Shown: positions 12,301 through 24,577, numbered from the stretch's first letter. The stretch: DNA of 64,000 nucleotides from Buxus sempervirens (GCA_947561395.2 OX387193.1:4836001-4900000), one strand, 5' to 3'. Program-made: numbers and translations. Notes: generated from the letters alone by a model not told the origin.

Positions 12301-15300
12301 AATTCGAATGTTCTTAAGGGATGAGAATAAGACAACAAATAACTTGTATGCATTCAGTTAGAAATGATTTCAAAATGCAGCTTTTAACCAGTCATGGTTT
12401 TTGGCATGTCGGTATGACAAAAGAGAATTAATGTTGCTGAATTTAACTACTTGAGATGGAGCATTTTGTTGCTGTTGATGCTATAGAAGGAACCAAAAGC
12501 TTTTGTAAAATACTGCTACCCACACATGTGCACGTGTGCACACACACACACAAACACAAACACACAGAGTTTCTTAACATCTCATGTCCATATTAAAGCA
12601 CAAAAGTTGTGCCTGTGTCCATGGATTATGTTCTGTAAATCTATAGAGATGCATGTTAAGGTGAATGGGCCAGTAAAATTACCCTTATTGACACTTTTGA
12701 GTCATAGAATCACAAGTGTAAATAAGAGAATGGTGGTGGTTCAGGTTAATTAACTGTTTATTAATATTTAAATCCATATTCGATAAATTGTACCGAATTA
12801 TACAAATTAGACAATTCGCAATTCAGTAATGCAATTTACTCCTAATTGCATTTCAAGTCTGCAAATCAAATTAATATTATGTGTCTCAATTTGGATTCTA
12901 TGATTTAAAATTTTATAATATGATTTGACGGCTATTCATTTCCTAGAAATGGTAAAATTCCTGCCGATAAAAAAAAAAGAAATGGTAAAATTCCTCAATT
13001 TACAGTATGTTGTTGGCATTGGCAATCATTAATTTCCTGGGGGTAATTATATTTCTGTAATTATTGATATTGTATGCTTTTATGCATAAAATTCTCTATT
13101 TTGGATATCATTAACATTTATTATTTTGATATACAATACAAACTGCTTAAATCAAGAATCTGAAACTTCTTATCATTTTCTTTTGGCTTCACCAGCAACA
13201 TGATGCTAAAAAAGATGATACATGGAGCCCTAAACCTGTACGATCATCAAAATTTGCACACTGGTTTCTTGATGAAGGTATCATTTTATCACCTTTTTGG
13301 AGTCAAAAGTTCTTGGTTAGACGTTTGATGGTTATCTGTGAAATTGGATTCTTTGCACCGAGAAGTTGAACTAAAGAGTGAGGTTGTAACTTTTCCTAAT
13401 ACATTATTCTGCAGAAAATAAACCAGTAGATGATCTCTCATCAGACAAACCTAGAGATTTACTATCGTTAATTGCTGGTAGCGAGAAAGGTGGAACCCAA
13501 TCAATTGAAGTGTTTGATGATGTAGCAAATGAGCACATTTTGCCAAAGTTTCCTTTGAAAAGCAACGAACTCACAACCAGTGCCACATCTGTCACCGTTG
13601 GAACATCTGAGCCACTGTACAGTTCAAACAAACCAGACACAGCTTCTGGAGTTCTTACGTGTGAGGACCTTGAACAGTCAATTCTGTCTGAGATAGAGGA
13701 ACATAATTCAAATCCTCAGCATCCAGTCCAGTCAGGGAGTGTTCCTGATGCAATTGGAAAGCAGCCAAAACCTGACATTGATGATCGGGCATCCCAGCAC
13801 CTTCTTTCTTTATTACAAAAGGGAACAAACCTGAAAGATCCTGTAGTATCTCCAGATCTGTCCATCAGATCTTCGGAAGAACTTCATGTTTACGAAGTAG
13901 GAAGTGATAGTGGTATGCTTAACATTTCAAGTAAGGGAAATGCTGAAAATGAAGATTCCGGAAGGTCTCTGACTCTTGAAACACTGTTTGGTACAGCCTT
14001 CATGAAGGAGCTGCAATCGGTTGGGGCACCAGTCTCTGTCCAAAGAGGCTCCCATGGTGGGACGACTATAACTGATGCTGCAGAGCCTCATGGGTTTCCA
14101 ATTCCTGTTGCGGATGATGGCTTTTTCCCTTCTACAGTTGGTGAATTTGGATTGAATAGGATTAATCGTGAGCAAAATGTTTTAGCCATGAATCGAGTAC
14201 GGCAATCCAAATTTGAAAATTTTGAAGGTCATTGGTTGGGCTCTAATCTTCAGACTGGAGCAGTGGCAAACCTGAATGCTGGTGGCTTTGATAATAAAGT
14301 TGATGGTGCAGTTGAGATCCATCTGCCCGAAGAAGATAGCCTGATTACAATTGGTGATCCAGTGAAGCCCACAGCTTCAACCTCCAACTTTATGCCTTCT
14401 GAGGGTGCAAGTAAGGTTGAGTTGTTGTCCTCAGACACACCAGTTGAAATTGCTGTGAAACTGGCTGCCCTAAATGCTGTTTTCAATGGTGAAAGACCTA
14501 TGGTACCTGGTCCAGAAGGTTCTCCTTTTCTCCGCAGTCCTTATGATCCTGTAGAACATGATATTCCGTATAGACATTTCCATGCTCAGCCATCTTCACC
14601 ACAGTTTCATCACCCTCATATAAATCATGGGAGGCCAGTTTTGCATCCAATAGACTCTCATCATGCTCGTATGAACCCTCAGATCAAGTTCATGGGCTCT
14701 GAGGGCATTGTTCATCAGGAGCCTCCACTCCACCATCATTTTCCTGTTGATATGTTTCGATCGCCTTTACAACAGACACCTTCTGTGCCAACAAGGTTTG
14801 ATGTTCCTGCCACTCATCATTCGGCACCACAGCAAATGCAAATGGCAGGACATCTTCCACCTCCTCACCTACTACAGGGACTACCACGAGGTGGACCTTT
14901 GCCTCCTCATTCCATCAGTCATGTGCCTGGTTACATATCGGATCCAAACCCAATGCAAGGATTTCCTTTGACTCACCGGCAACCCCACTATGGGGGACCT
15001 GGAATGCCAATGCCAGGTAAAATATTCACTGTGATGTTGGTATCTTTGTCTTCCTCTCTTGGTTACTATTGATGAATCTAAAACTTAAAAATCACTTTCC
15101 AATATTTTTGATGAGGAATTCAGACTCATGCATGAAAAGGAAACAACACTTCTTACGATAAGAAATCCATATTGGAGCACTGTCATGGTAAATAATTCAG
15201 ATACATGCCTGGAAGGAAAATGGCATTTTTTACAAGGCCAAACGAAATTCTTTCTGTGATGATATCATTCTGTTTGGTCTATGCCTTTTTTTTTTTGTGA

Positions 15301-16475
15301 GATTCACGGAAATGTCTCTGGGATGTTACGAACAGAGTTTCACTATCTCACATATGATGTATGGGCTTATTTACTGTGGCTTGTCAATGCATTCATATCA
15401 TTTCTGCTTGGGATATTATGGACATGATTTCACTATTTCACATATGATGTATGGGCTTATTTACTGTGGCTTGTCAATGCATTCATATCATTTCTGCTTG
15501 GGATATTATGGACATGATTTCACTATTTCACATATGATGTATGGGCTTATTTACTGTGGCTTGTCAATGCATTCATATCATTTCTGCTTGGGATATTATG
15601 GACATGATTTCACTATTTCACATATGATGTATGGGCTTATTTACTGTGGCTTGTCAATCCATTCATATTGCACAGGCCCGTGTGTCTAATCAACTGTGGT
15701 CTGAAATGTGAGGTCAGCAACCTCTATTTTTGGTATATTTATCATATTTTGTTTAATATACAGTAATTATAGTCTGATGACTTTTTCAACGGGAAATTGA
15801 GAGGCTTGTAAATTGGATTCGTTGATGGGGAATTATGCAAGGAGTTAGTCAGTCTCAAATTCTCTCCACTCGTCTACCCTAGTTAACAGTTACCAAACCC
15901 TTTTTGCTGCTGTCAAGATTGAGCCCTGAAACAGTAACCTCGTTTTGCTCCCATTGAAATAGGGTTCCAAGGTGGGTGGACTGAAAATAAAACTAATCAT
16001 TGGCATTTTTACACAAAGTGGCTACGGTCAAACTTAACCTGAATTTTCATTTTGGCAGCTCAAGGTTTTTACTGTCACTCCCAAGTGATGGTCCTTATCT
16101 TTAGTCTAATATACTACTGGAATCTTTTTTAAATTTTTTGGGGTTACTAAAAATGGATTGACATATTATTTAGCTTTAGAGGGTTTATATTTTTACTTGT
16201 TTTTTTATATCACCTTCTTTCCTAATGTCAATATTTGATAATTGGAATTGAATTTGAGATGATAATTGCTTTTCTGCTCCATGATTATCTTACCTATATA
16301 TTCTTTGGTGGCATTTTCAGCTCCTGGTCTGGGTGGCGGAGGCAATCATTCAGAGGCGCTCGAAAGACTGATTGAGATGGAACTGAGAGCAAACTCAAAG
16401 CACCCTCTTGCAGCCGATAGTCGCAGTCCTGGGATGTACAGCCACGAGCTTGACATGGGTTTTAGGTATAGATAG
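3315..16475 (+). CDS. CBE1: eIF4E-binding protein CBE1-like (4E-T-related), 10 coding exons
   Basis: Exons: 3315-3382, 3470-3568, 3739-3938, 5821-6011, 6256-6364, 6538-6848, 10064-10483, 13196-13277, 13415-15016, 16321-16475. All have GT..AG borders. Together they give 3237 nt, 1078 residues, ending in TAG. Residues 29-35 (YSRDFLL) are a textbook YxxxxL-hydrophobic eIF4E-binding motif. Further conserved segments are EEERKRRASFELMRKEQ (about 216-232), RSSKFAHWFLDEE (482-494) and a Pro/His/Met-rich low-complexity C-terminal third (about 875-1027). This order matches Arabidopsis At4g01290 (CONSERVED BINDING OF EIF4E 1), a cap-complex protein distantly like animal 4E-T. Expected role: cytoplasmic, controlling translation or decay of a subset of mRNAs through eIF4E/eIFiso4E. 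The ATG was chosen because it is the first in frame, and the eIF4E motif directly follows. Introns are long (up to 3.2 kb) and hold transposons. Confidence 0.85.
4740..4865. repeat. Poly-G / GGGA tract and CT microsatellite
   Basis: Intron 3 of the CBE1 gene holds an uninterrupted G-run (about 4749-4761) running into (GGGA)n, then a (CT)n run at about 4823-4862. Reading frames that look open here on both strands are low-complexity artefacts. Confidence 0.8.
8433..8580. repeat. Three imperfect tandem repeats of about 50-57 bp
   Basis: The block ATCACCATGTAAGA, followed by a T/A-rich segment and ATTAAGTTAG or GTTAAGTTA, occurs three times, starting at 8433, 8490 and 8539. It lies in the large intron 6849-10063 of the CBE1 gene. 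No coding or terminal-repeat signal. Confidence 0.6.
11053..11510. mobile_element. PIF/Harbinger (Tourist)-like MITE with TTA target duplication
   Basis: The left end reads GCCCTTGTTTGGCATTCA. The reverse complement of the right end reads GGCGTTGTTTGGTGTTCA. Both continue into TTTGG, giving about 24 bp of imperfect inverted repeat. The element is flanked by TTA at 11050-11052 and 11511-11513, the target duplication typical of PIF/Harbinger. It is 458 bp, non-coding, and sits inside CBE1 intron 10484-13195. Confidence 0.65.
11985..12162. mobile_element. 178-bp hAT-type MITE packed with TATCGGCCGATA-like palindromes
   Basis: The termini are inverted: CAAGGTTTTAA on the left and TTTTTAAACCTTG on the right. 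The flanks are the identical 8-mer ATTACTCC at 11977-11984 and 12163-12170, an 8-bp target-site duplication as made by hAT transposases. The interior is almost entirely alternating GGTATCGGTC and palindromic TATCGGCCGATAC units, so a strong secondary structure is expected. It lies in CBE1 intron 10484-13195. Confidence 0.75.
12535..12568. repeat. CA/AC microsatellite
   Basis: Short (CA)n with CAAACA interruptions in CBE1 intron 10484-13195. Confidence 0.6.
15331..15670. repeat. 90-bp tandem repeat, about four copies
   Basis: A 90-bp unit containing CATATGATGTATGGGCTTAT repeats at exact 90-bp spacing: GACATGATTTCACTATTTCA starts at 15421, 15511 and 15601. A diverged first copy begins near 15331 and the last copy breaks off near 15670. 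The copies are nearly identical, so the expansion is recent. The unit is a multiple of three and has no stop in one frame. It lies inside CBE1 intron 15017-16320, so coding is unlikely. Confidence 0.9.
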
Positions 16476-16650
16476 TAGATGATGGAGTTGGTAGCTTAAT
16501 GCTTAATATTTGCGTTGGATCTCAACTCCCTATTTGCCTCTTATCGAGAGGGTTTGTGTGGGATTGGTGTATTATATGAATTTCATTACAAAAATGGCAT
16601 CTGGTTAAAATTTTGGGATTGATCTTTAATCTGGGATTGGAGACAAGAGG
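16476..16650 (+). other. 3' UTR region of the CBE1 gene
   Basis: AT-rich sequence after the CBE1 stop, up to the foldback element. No clear AATAAA. Confidence 0.4.
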
Positions 16651-17018
16651 AAAAATTATTGGCAAAATTGGTTTTTAGTGATACTTTCTCAAAATAATTG
16701 AGATTTAGCTGGCCAATTCTTGAAAATTGAGGATTTGTGATACTTTATTCATATAATTGGGATTTAGTGTCATTTTACTATTCGTGAAGAATTTCTTCCA
16801 AAAATACTCTCAAAAAGACTTGCAAACCCATTTTTACATAAATGGGTGAAAGGTTTTCAAAGTCTTGAGGGTATTGTTGGAAGAAAGTATAAAATGTTGC
16901 TGAATTGCAATTATTTGAAAAGAGTATCATTAATTTTTTAATTTTCAAGAATTAGCCTACTGAATCCAAATTATTTTGAAAAAGTAATACTAAAAACCAA
17001 TTTCCCCAAAAATTATTG
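16651..17018. mobile_element. 368-bp foldback (long hairpin) MITE
   Basis: The two halves are inverted copies of each other along almost their whole length. On the left, AAATTGGTTTTTAGTGATAC is matched on the right by TAATACTAAAAACCAATTT. AATTCTTGAAAATT on the left is matched by AATTTTCAAGAATT on the right. At the centre is CCCATTTTTACATAAATGGG. There is no coding capacity and no clear target duplication. A partial relative with the same blocks is seen at about 56465-56580. Confidence 0.7.
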
Positions 17019-17482
17019 TGATTCAACAGCGCAGCCGGACTTGTTTATCGTTGCTGTTGCAACCGTGATTGCAGGTTCTTCGATGTGAAACTCAATCTAA
17101 GTAGCTTTCACACTGTGCCTGCTGACTGCACATCATAGATTGCATCAATAACCAGAAATTAGCTACTATCATATACGTGCATGCTGTTTTACATTTTTTT
17201 TGGATAGGGACATCTCCCATACTTGGTTATTTATTACCTTCGCTCAATACCTAAAGCAGTTGGATCCGATGGCCGTCTAAAATGATTTATTTCTAAACTT
17301 TCAAATAATTCTTACTATTTTATTGTGTTAAAAAGCACTTATTTTTGCAATGGAAAAATTCATTATTGGAACAGGTAATTGCTTGTGTTTGGTCATTTGT
17401 TCAGAAGTACTTATTCCTAAATACAAGCAAGCAGCATTAAATAGAGTCAATGGGTTCCAAAGGCAAGCTAGTGAGAAGGATG

Positions 17483-17815
17483 CAACTCGGTTCGGTTTGA
17501 TTTAAATAGGCTTCAATCCAAGACCAAACTGAGGTTTGTGATTGTGAACCCAAAAACCAAACAGAACCAATGAATAACGAATCAATCCAACCTTAAAACT
17601 GAACCATATGTGGTTCAGTTTCAGTTTGGTTCGTTTTAATATTTAAAAAAGTACATTTCTAAGCCGGTTTCACTTACTGTTTGATTTAATCAAAACATCA
17701 ACCCTAAACCGAACCAAGTTAATTCGGATTACAGATTTTAAAACCAAAACCGAACCCTAGGCTTTGAAACCCGGGTTCTCGGTTTTAACCGAACGGAACT
17801 AGATTTGAATCCTTC
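17483..17815. repeat. GGTTCGGTTTTGG-type dispersed repeat, copy 2
   Basis: The left end is GATGCAACTCGGTTCGGTTT, followed by many AACCGAACC / GGTTCAGTTT blocks, and it ends near TTTTAACCGAACGG. Same family as copies at 1551, 34414 and 53331. Termini are diverged and no target duplication is visible. Confidence 0.5.
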
Positions 17816-18079
17816 GTTAATTAACTTTAATTTCAAAAATTTTAACGTTGATAGGAAATCCAACTCGCGAGTGCGCGGGTGGGACGCATTTGTCTGGTCT
17901 CTAGGTCGGATTAACGGTTATTGGACAAAGAATCGTCCCTATATCTTCTGTAATTTACGATGTGCTTTGTTGGCATTTTCGTGATTAAAACTTAATGGAA
18001 GACTATTTGTCGGCGAGTTCCTTGACAACACAAAAGAAAATGCCATTTCGAAGATCTTCGATCAGAGCTATGCGTACTC
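17816..18079 (+). promoter_or_regulatory. Upstream region of the uL5c-like gene
   Basis: About 260 bp between the repeat element and the ATG at 18080. No TATA box stands out. Confidence 0.25.
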
Positions 18080-19913
18080 ATGGCTTTAACTGCGTTATCA
18101 CGTTCGAGTTCTTTATTTCGCTGGCGAGTTGGAGAGGTTTCGACTCCTATATCTACTGGAAATGCAGTCCAAAGCCCTAGAAACCTGTGTGGGCGTCCGG
18201 CGGTGAAATCTTCGACGGAGATCGTTCTAGTGGATGAAGCCGAAGGAGAAAAGGTTAATCGTCTCAAGACAAGTTATCTCGACATAATCGTTCCCATGCT
18301 TATAGAGAAGTTCTCATACAATAACGTCTATGAGGTAATATTACCTGTGATTCCGGGGTTTTCGACATTGATTGCAGTTTGCATTTGAAAATTCTCTTGT
18401 AAATTAGTTATCCACTAGTACGAAAGAAAAAACAATAATGTTTGTGATTTAAAGTTTCCGCTGTTGTATGCTTCTGTTTGTTTCTCAAAGATCGGTTTCA
18501 AATTCTGGTTTTCATTTTTCCCCTTTTTTTTATTCTAAAATTCATTTATTTCACTGGTATCCGTTGTGTTGGTTTCTGTTTTACATTTTTTGATTCTTCA
18601 TATTCAATCCATTATTGTGTTTGCATTCCGCTAAATCTGGGAGTTTACTTTGCCAACATGTGATCTTGAATTCGGGTAGGTTCCGAAGGTTGAGAAGGTT
18701 GTGGTGAAGTGCGATATGGAAGATGCAGGACGGAATCCGAAAGTTATGGAAACCGCAATGTTGAATTTGGAGCTCCTTACTGGGCAGAGGCCCATGAAGA
18801 CACGATCAAGGGTGCTCGATGCCAACTTCAAGCTCAGGGACAGCAAACCTGGTAGAACCGCTGTTACTTTGAGAGGAAATGTGAGTTTTCACTAACTCAA
18901 TTTGCTTCTTGTATATGCAGATTGCATTCTTCTATTCTATTCTTCATTATTTATACTACAACTCAAATTCAAAAAAAAAATTTGGTGTAAGTACCCATAA
19001 TGGTATTTGGAAATCTTATGATAATTTAATTGTAATGCTTAAAAAGTGATTCAGAGTTTTATTGATTATTGTGTATCTTTTCCATCTGGTTGATTAATGT
19101 CACTTTATGATTCAAGTTAGTTGATTCTGTTTCTGTTGTCATTTCTGGATGTTGGTAAAGCTACGGTGATTGGATTCATATACAGACTGACAATGTCCAT
19201 AGTTTAGCACAATCTCAGGATGAATGATGCATTTGCTAAGGATTGAGCTGCGTATTCTCTGTTGCTTTTATGTTATTGTTCTGTCATTGTGCTAGTTAAT
19301 AGTTTAGTTGGTTAAAGTGAAAGGGTATCTGAATCAACTTAAATGAAGTATGTGGTATCAGCATGCTGGTATATACTCAGTTGTGGCTACAAATGTGTGA
19401 TTGGCATTCTTGGACAAATGTGTAACTTTGATTATGATCTCAGTTGACACTATTGCGACTTTTAAGTGGTCTACTAGGTATTGTGAATGATACAAATAAA
19501 AGAGTTAGGACAGTTATGTTCATTCAAATGTGTTAATTTTAACTTAGAAACATTTTAGTTGGAATTCATCAAGTAGTGGATATTGCTTCAATTACATTAA
19601 CGTCCTGTCTCGGTTTGTACTTATCCTTAATTGAATATGACAGATGATGTATTCGTTTTTGGATCGACTCATAAACTTGTTGCTTCCCGGTACAATGGAT
19701 CTCCGAGATGTGAAACCCAACAGCTTTGATGGGCATGGAAATTACAGATTTAGATTGCATGAACAGAGCATGTTTCCGGAGATTAGGTATGACACCGTTA
19801 CTAAGTCTAAGGGTATAGACGTCTGCATAACCACAACGGCTAAAACAGATAAGGAAGCCCAGCAGCTAATTGCTCTCATGGGAATGCCATGCAAAATAAA
19901 ATGGATGTCTTGA
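18080..19913 (+). CDS. Organellar (plastid-type) ribosomal protein uL5-like, 3 exons, divergent
   Basis: Exons 18080-18334, 18680-18880 and 19644-19913 join in frame: 726 nt, 241 residues, TGA. The first 40 or so residues are Ser/Thr/Arg-rich and poor in acidic residues, like a transit peptide. The uL5 core follows: RLKTSYLDIIVPMLIEKF, VPKVEKVVVK, LELLTGQRPMKTRSR (the L5 signature, about 116-127), TVTLRGN-type segment, MYSFLDRLINLLLP, SFDGHGNYRF, FPEIRYD and a final ALMGMP. In the ribosome uL5 binds 5S rRNA in the large-subunit central protuberance. Two oddities: the normally conserved glycines after VVVxC are replaced (KCDMEDAGRN), and the protein stops just after GMP, without the basic tail of chloroplast L5 proteins. 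It follows CBE1 on the same strand, as At4g01310 follows At4g01290 in Arabidopsis. It could be the main plastid L5 or a diverging paralogue. Confidence 0.75.
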
Positions 19914-21590
19914 AGTAGTGGTTTGCAGTAGGAGGAAAATGAAATCAGCCTTTCATTCTACGTACTTTGTTTGCAGAAATAGCACCTAAGACTACATGGA
20001 AGTTACTATAGATTGTGATTATGTGATCTTATTTATTTTGCTGATTTATGAAGATATTGTAATTCATGGAATAGGTTTTTTTTTTTGGCTGAAGTTTGCT
20101 CAGATCATTGGGTTAATGAGTTGGTGGAGTTTTGCTTTGATCATGTTAAGTGCCTGTTAGCTTGTTCGCTGGAAAATCCATGTTTGGTTAGCCACCCATG
20201 TTAATTCACTGGGGTTAGAAATCTGAATCTGTTTCTGGCTTCTTTTATTTTGGAAACCAGTGCAATAATTTTACTGATTGCAACTTAATTGGTAGCTTAA
20301 TTGTAGTTGCACTACCTTTTCCTTTGTTATATAGGAGCAAACATGTGTTTTGGTAGAACGATTGTAATTTCTTTCAACTTTTTTTTGTCAGAAAGGTTTA
20401 TGGTACAAGTTAAACTCCAAAATTTAGAAATTGTATCCATCATTTACTTGCCTCAATAATTTTGACGTAGCATTTTGACCTTGATTAAGTTTGTGACTGA
20501 TTTTGAGTAATGTATACAGGATTTGGAGAATTTTTGGTGTTTTGTAGCCACATTCTTACATAAATGAATGGTCTAAGACCTGTTTTGTATTCTCGCTCTT
20601 GCTAAGCATCAGAACTCTTGGAACTTTCAATCTTAAGGAGTTGAGATTCAAGTATCTGAACTTTAAAGGATCTTGACTTTTTTTTTCCTGGAAAGTGATA
20701 GTGCATTAAAAAGTGAACCCTTAAATTCAAATTTCACTAGGAAATTGATAAGTATATATAAAGTGGGAACAACCTTTAGTTTACTTTTTATTTTTGCCCC
20801 AGCTAAAATTTGATGTATGAGTAGTTTTGTCTTGATAAATAGAGTTCAGGACAAGTTGGACACTTCAGCGACCATGTATTGTTACTTTATACATAGATTT
20901 GCATAATGTACACACACACACACGCACGTCAGAGAGAGATTTATGTGCCTTTATATATGTTACACCTGATAACAATATATGAGGGTTTAGGGCTGTTGAA
21001 CTGGTAATTGGTCTTGACTGATTGAGATTGATTTGAGTACTGATAAAAACTGTCTAGTGCAGATTACTATGAGCAATATATTTATGCAAAACACACGCGC
21101 GCGCGTACACGCATATATCCGGACATGCATATTTGAAATAAGTTAGGGATTTCTGGTCAAGTAGAGGGGATGATATGGTCAATTCAAATTATCTATCTAG
21201 CCAAGAACCTTTTAAACACCTCACATGGACAAACCTTCTATCTATGTGAACCGCATGCATATCTGTTTATTTGTACTCAGCATTCTTAACAATAGTCATT
21301 AGGTTTTCAAATAGTATCTAGAGTTAAAACTGAACAGAGGCCTTTCAAGAGGTATTTTGATTTCAAAACAATATCCCAGTACTATATTGTTTCCATCTAA
21401 AGCTCTCATCTACTGCTTACATGGTGTAAAGACATGTCATCCTGTGAGATTCTTGTTTTGCTGTATGATTTCTTTTAGATAATTGAAGAATATTTTATAA
21501 AAAGGAGTTCGGAAAATACAGTCTCTTATATCTCTCTAGTTTGTATTTCCTTCGAATTTCAAATTGTTTGAGAAGTAATCCAAGCAAAAA

Positions 21591-21660
21591 CTGGTGGAAA
21601 CTTCCTCTAAAGTTATAGAGACCTACTGGTGGAAACTTCCTCTAAAGTTATAGAGACCCT
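21591..21660. repeat. 35-bp tandem duplication
   Basis: The 35-bp unit beginning ACTGGTGGAAACTTCCTCTA occurs twice head to tail (21591-21625, 21626-21660) and differs only in the last base. Confidence 0.9.
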
Positions 21661-24239
21661 AGATTGACAAGGCGGCATGATTCATGGAGAATCTCCACTG
21701 GTGTTGATGCTCAATATAATGTTACGAAATAGAGAATGGTCTACTTGGGATGGAACTTTGATAAAAAAAAAACTCGAAAGGGAAAAAAAAAAAAGGAAAA
21801 GAAGTTTGGCAGTAGTCTAGTTAATATCGTCTTTCTTTCGAGATGACATTGAATTGACAAGGGTGACCCCGTTTGCTGTCTGAGACCTAAAATTGTGCAA
21901 AAAAGGAAAATTTGTTACTTAAAGGACAATTAACATCTTGTGCACATTTCTTTTGCAAGATATACAATTTCTTTTTCTGTTCAATATTGCATTATACAAA
22001 TTACAAACTCTCTGTAATATTTTGATGTCTTTCTAATCCGAAAAGTTTCATGTATCACTGACTTCATGCTTCATCAGCTATTCTAAGAGTGAAAAATATG
22101 GACAGTCTGTATATGAAGCCAACTTGTACACTTGTTTTTACCATTGGAACAGCTGATGAAAATGCAGTTCCTCTGGCTGATCCGCATTTGAAACTACTCT
22201 AGCTGTGTGCGCGTCTCTTTCTCTCTCCAACTTGTTTTAATTTCTTTAATTATTTTCAGCAAAAACAAGATGCGGATATAATCTTTTCTTCTTCTTCTTT
22301 TTTTATTATATATTTCATTTATGATTTTTTTCCCTATTTATTGTACCAAAATGCGTATATAATCTTTTCTGTCTTCAGTTGAATGACTAAATAATTATGG
22401 GACTCCTAGGTTCAATGATGATCATAATTATATTGGTTAGAAATTCATCCAGTGCACATATTTAAAAGGAAATGCAGGGGATGGAAATCATAACTTGACT
22501 GAATAATTGTGACAACCCATTATATTGAATTTTAAACGTTAACTAAAATTTGTCAACCATTTAAGAGATTTAAAAAAAAAAAAAATTTTTTGAGCAAGTG
22601 TTATTTGAACAGGTTAGCACAAGATGTTGTTCTTAAGGCACAACCTTTGGATCTATGATCAAGAATCTGCAATACCATAGACCCAAAAATAGGGATCTAA
22701 AAGCAAGTTCCTTCCCAACACAAACAATAACTGTTACCCTACGTAGGACTTACTGAATCAGGTTCCTAAAGGTATGGATTAGCAGTACCATATATGGCAT
22801 TTTCGTGCTGTGACTGTAATCGTGCTGTTAAGTTGGCAGCCTATCATGGCAAGTGATGACGTCCCAACATCACATAGATGGTGCTTTGAAGCTTCATTAC
22901 AATATATTGATGACTAAGAGCTTCTCTAATCTTCTTCTTGAGAATGACTTGCAATTTACGACCCGTTTGTTATGAGCCTGTAACTTTTCAGGGGCAATTC
23001 TTCTTACATTTTCCATCAGTCTCCAATGAGATTGATGCACATACCCCTTGAATTGGCAAAATTTTTTTTGTATTTTAAATTCCTAAACCAATTCAAAGGC
23101 ACGCGTATCAATCTCGTTAGAGATTCATGCATCAATTCAAAGGAAGATCTGAGAGGAATGGCTCCCGTTACTTGAAGATTTCTTGATTTCATGATCTCTT
23201 TCCTTTTTTTTTTTTTACGTTCTTTTCATATTTCATTTCTTTCCTGTTTTTTTACCCATGACATGCCTAACCATTGTTCTAAAAGCCCAGGAAGACCTAA
23301 CCAAGCTCTTAACATTTAAGATTATAATATTTCACCATGCTTCTTTAGCTGACGTCTACAATGATGCACTTTATCAACATTGGCCTGGTGATACTCGTTT
23401 CTTTTTAAACGGTTTTACTCATCTATTAATATTCAATGACCTAGCACTATGCCTATATATAATACCAAGAAATTTTAATTAAGCGATATGTCATCGTGAC
23501 ACGTCGTTCCAAAAGCCCTAGGAATTCTGGAGAGACTTGTTCAAAGAAGCACGTAACATTTAGAATCTCTCATTTTCTTTGAGAAAAACATGTGTCCAGC
23601 TATCAAAGTCTAGTCTATTTTGTAACTTATCGCTTGGTTCGTTCTTATGAAAAGGCTAGCACAAAAATCCAAGAAAAGGGATTTCATAGAAGGAAGGTCA
23701 TCAACAGCCAGGTACCATGGAGGATAAAAAAAAAGGGTTCCTCACGTAGATAAAACAAACGCTCCGACCAGCTTTTTCAACGGATGAATAGTTTTTATTC
23801 CCAGGAAGGGAATTAATCATGAGGTACCATTTTGTCACAACTAGGACTCCCTCATCAACAAGTAATGCAGGGATGAGAAAGTCACTAGTGACTAGAGAGT
23901 ACTATACAGTTGGTATTTGAAGCTGAGAAGGTCGACAGAACCTTCCCAAGAATGATTTAGATCAAGCTGTTTACCTAACAAAAGATAAGATGACAAGGGG
24001 GTCATCATCAGCTATTTGTATGCACATGGCCGACCAATTTGCTTGAATTAATTGCTGCTCAAATCTTCATCAATGGAGTATATATTACAGAATCAGATGC
24101 ATCAAACCTAATGATCAAATGACAACTTTTAAGAGGAGACCCCCCAATTGAATAGCCTTGATCATCAATTCAGTTGGTGGGCCATGTAAATTCTAATGGA
24201 GATTCATTTGAATGAAGTGGGTTTCCAGTGTGTGTGCGT

Positions 24240-24264
24240 ATATATATATATATGTGTGTGTGCG
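24240..24264. repeat. TA/TG microsatellite
   Basis: (TA)n flanked by (TG)n, about 300 bp downstream of the MYB stop codon. Confidence 0.7.
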
Positions 24265-24577
24265 AATGTAATGGACTTTCACTAAAATGGGCATGAAAGT
24301 GAGAAATAGAAACCACACTATCATTCAAAATCTTGGCAAACATAGGATCAAATGGTATCACATCTTTATTATCAGTCTTTGCTGGCTATTGACTAGTTTC
24401 CATGCTTCTTGTTGGGCATTTCCAGGAACTCTGAAACATTGCATGCATGCATGCCTTAATTGCATTCCTCATATTACATTTCTCCCCAAATAAAGAAACA
24501 AGAAGATAAATCAAACTGTTCTAAGAAATCCCCACCTTTCGCACACATACAGGAGTAATTTAACCACAATAAATACC

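Larger units (their letters stand above)
19914..24577. other. Gene-poor AT-rich intergenic region
   Basis: No exon chain or recognisable protein fragment on either strand over 4.6 kb. It contains the probable 3' UTR of the uL5c-like gene, short CA, CG and TA/TG microsatellites (near 20909, 21093, 24240), a 35-bp tandem duplication, and probably the 3' UTR of the MYB gene at its right edge. Confidence 0.6.

Noticed and set aside
15297..15689. 130-residue repetitive open frame
   Set aside because: Produced by the 90-bp tandem repeat inside a CBE1 intron; its first codon is GTG and nothing supports translation.
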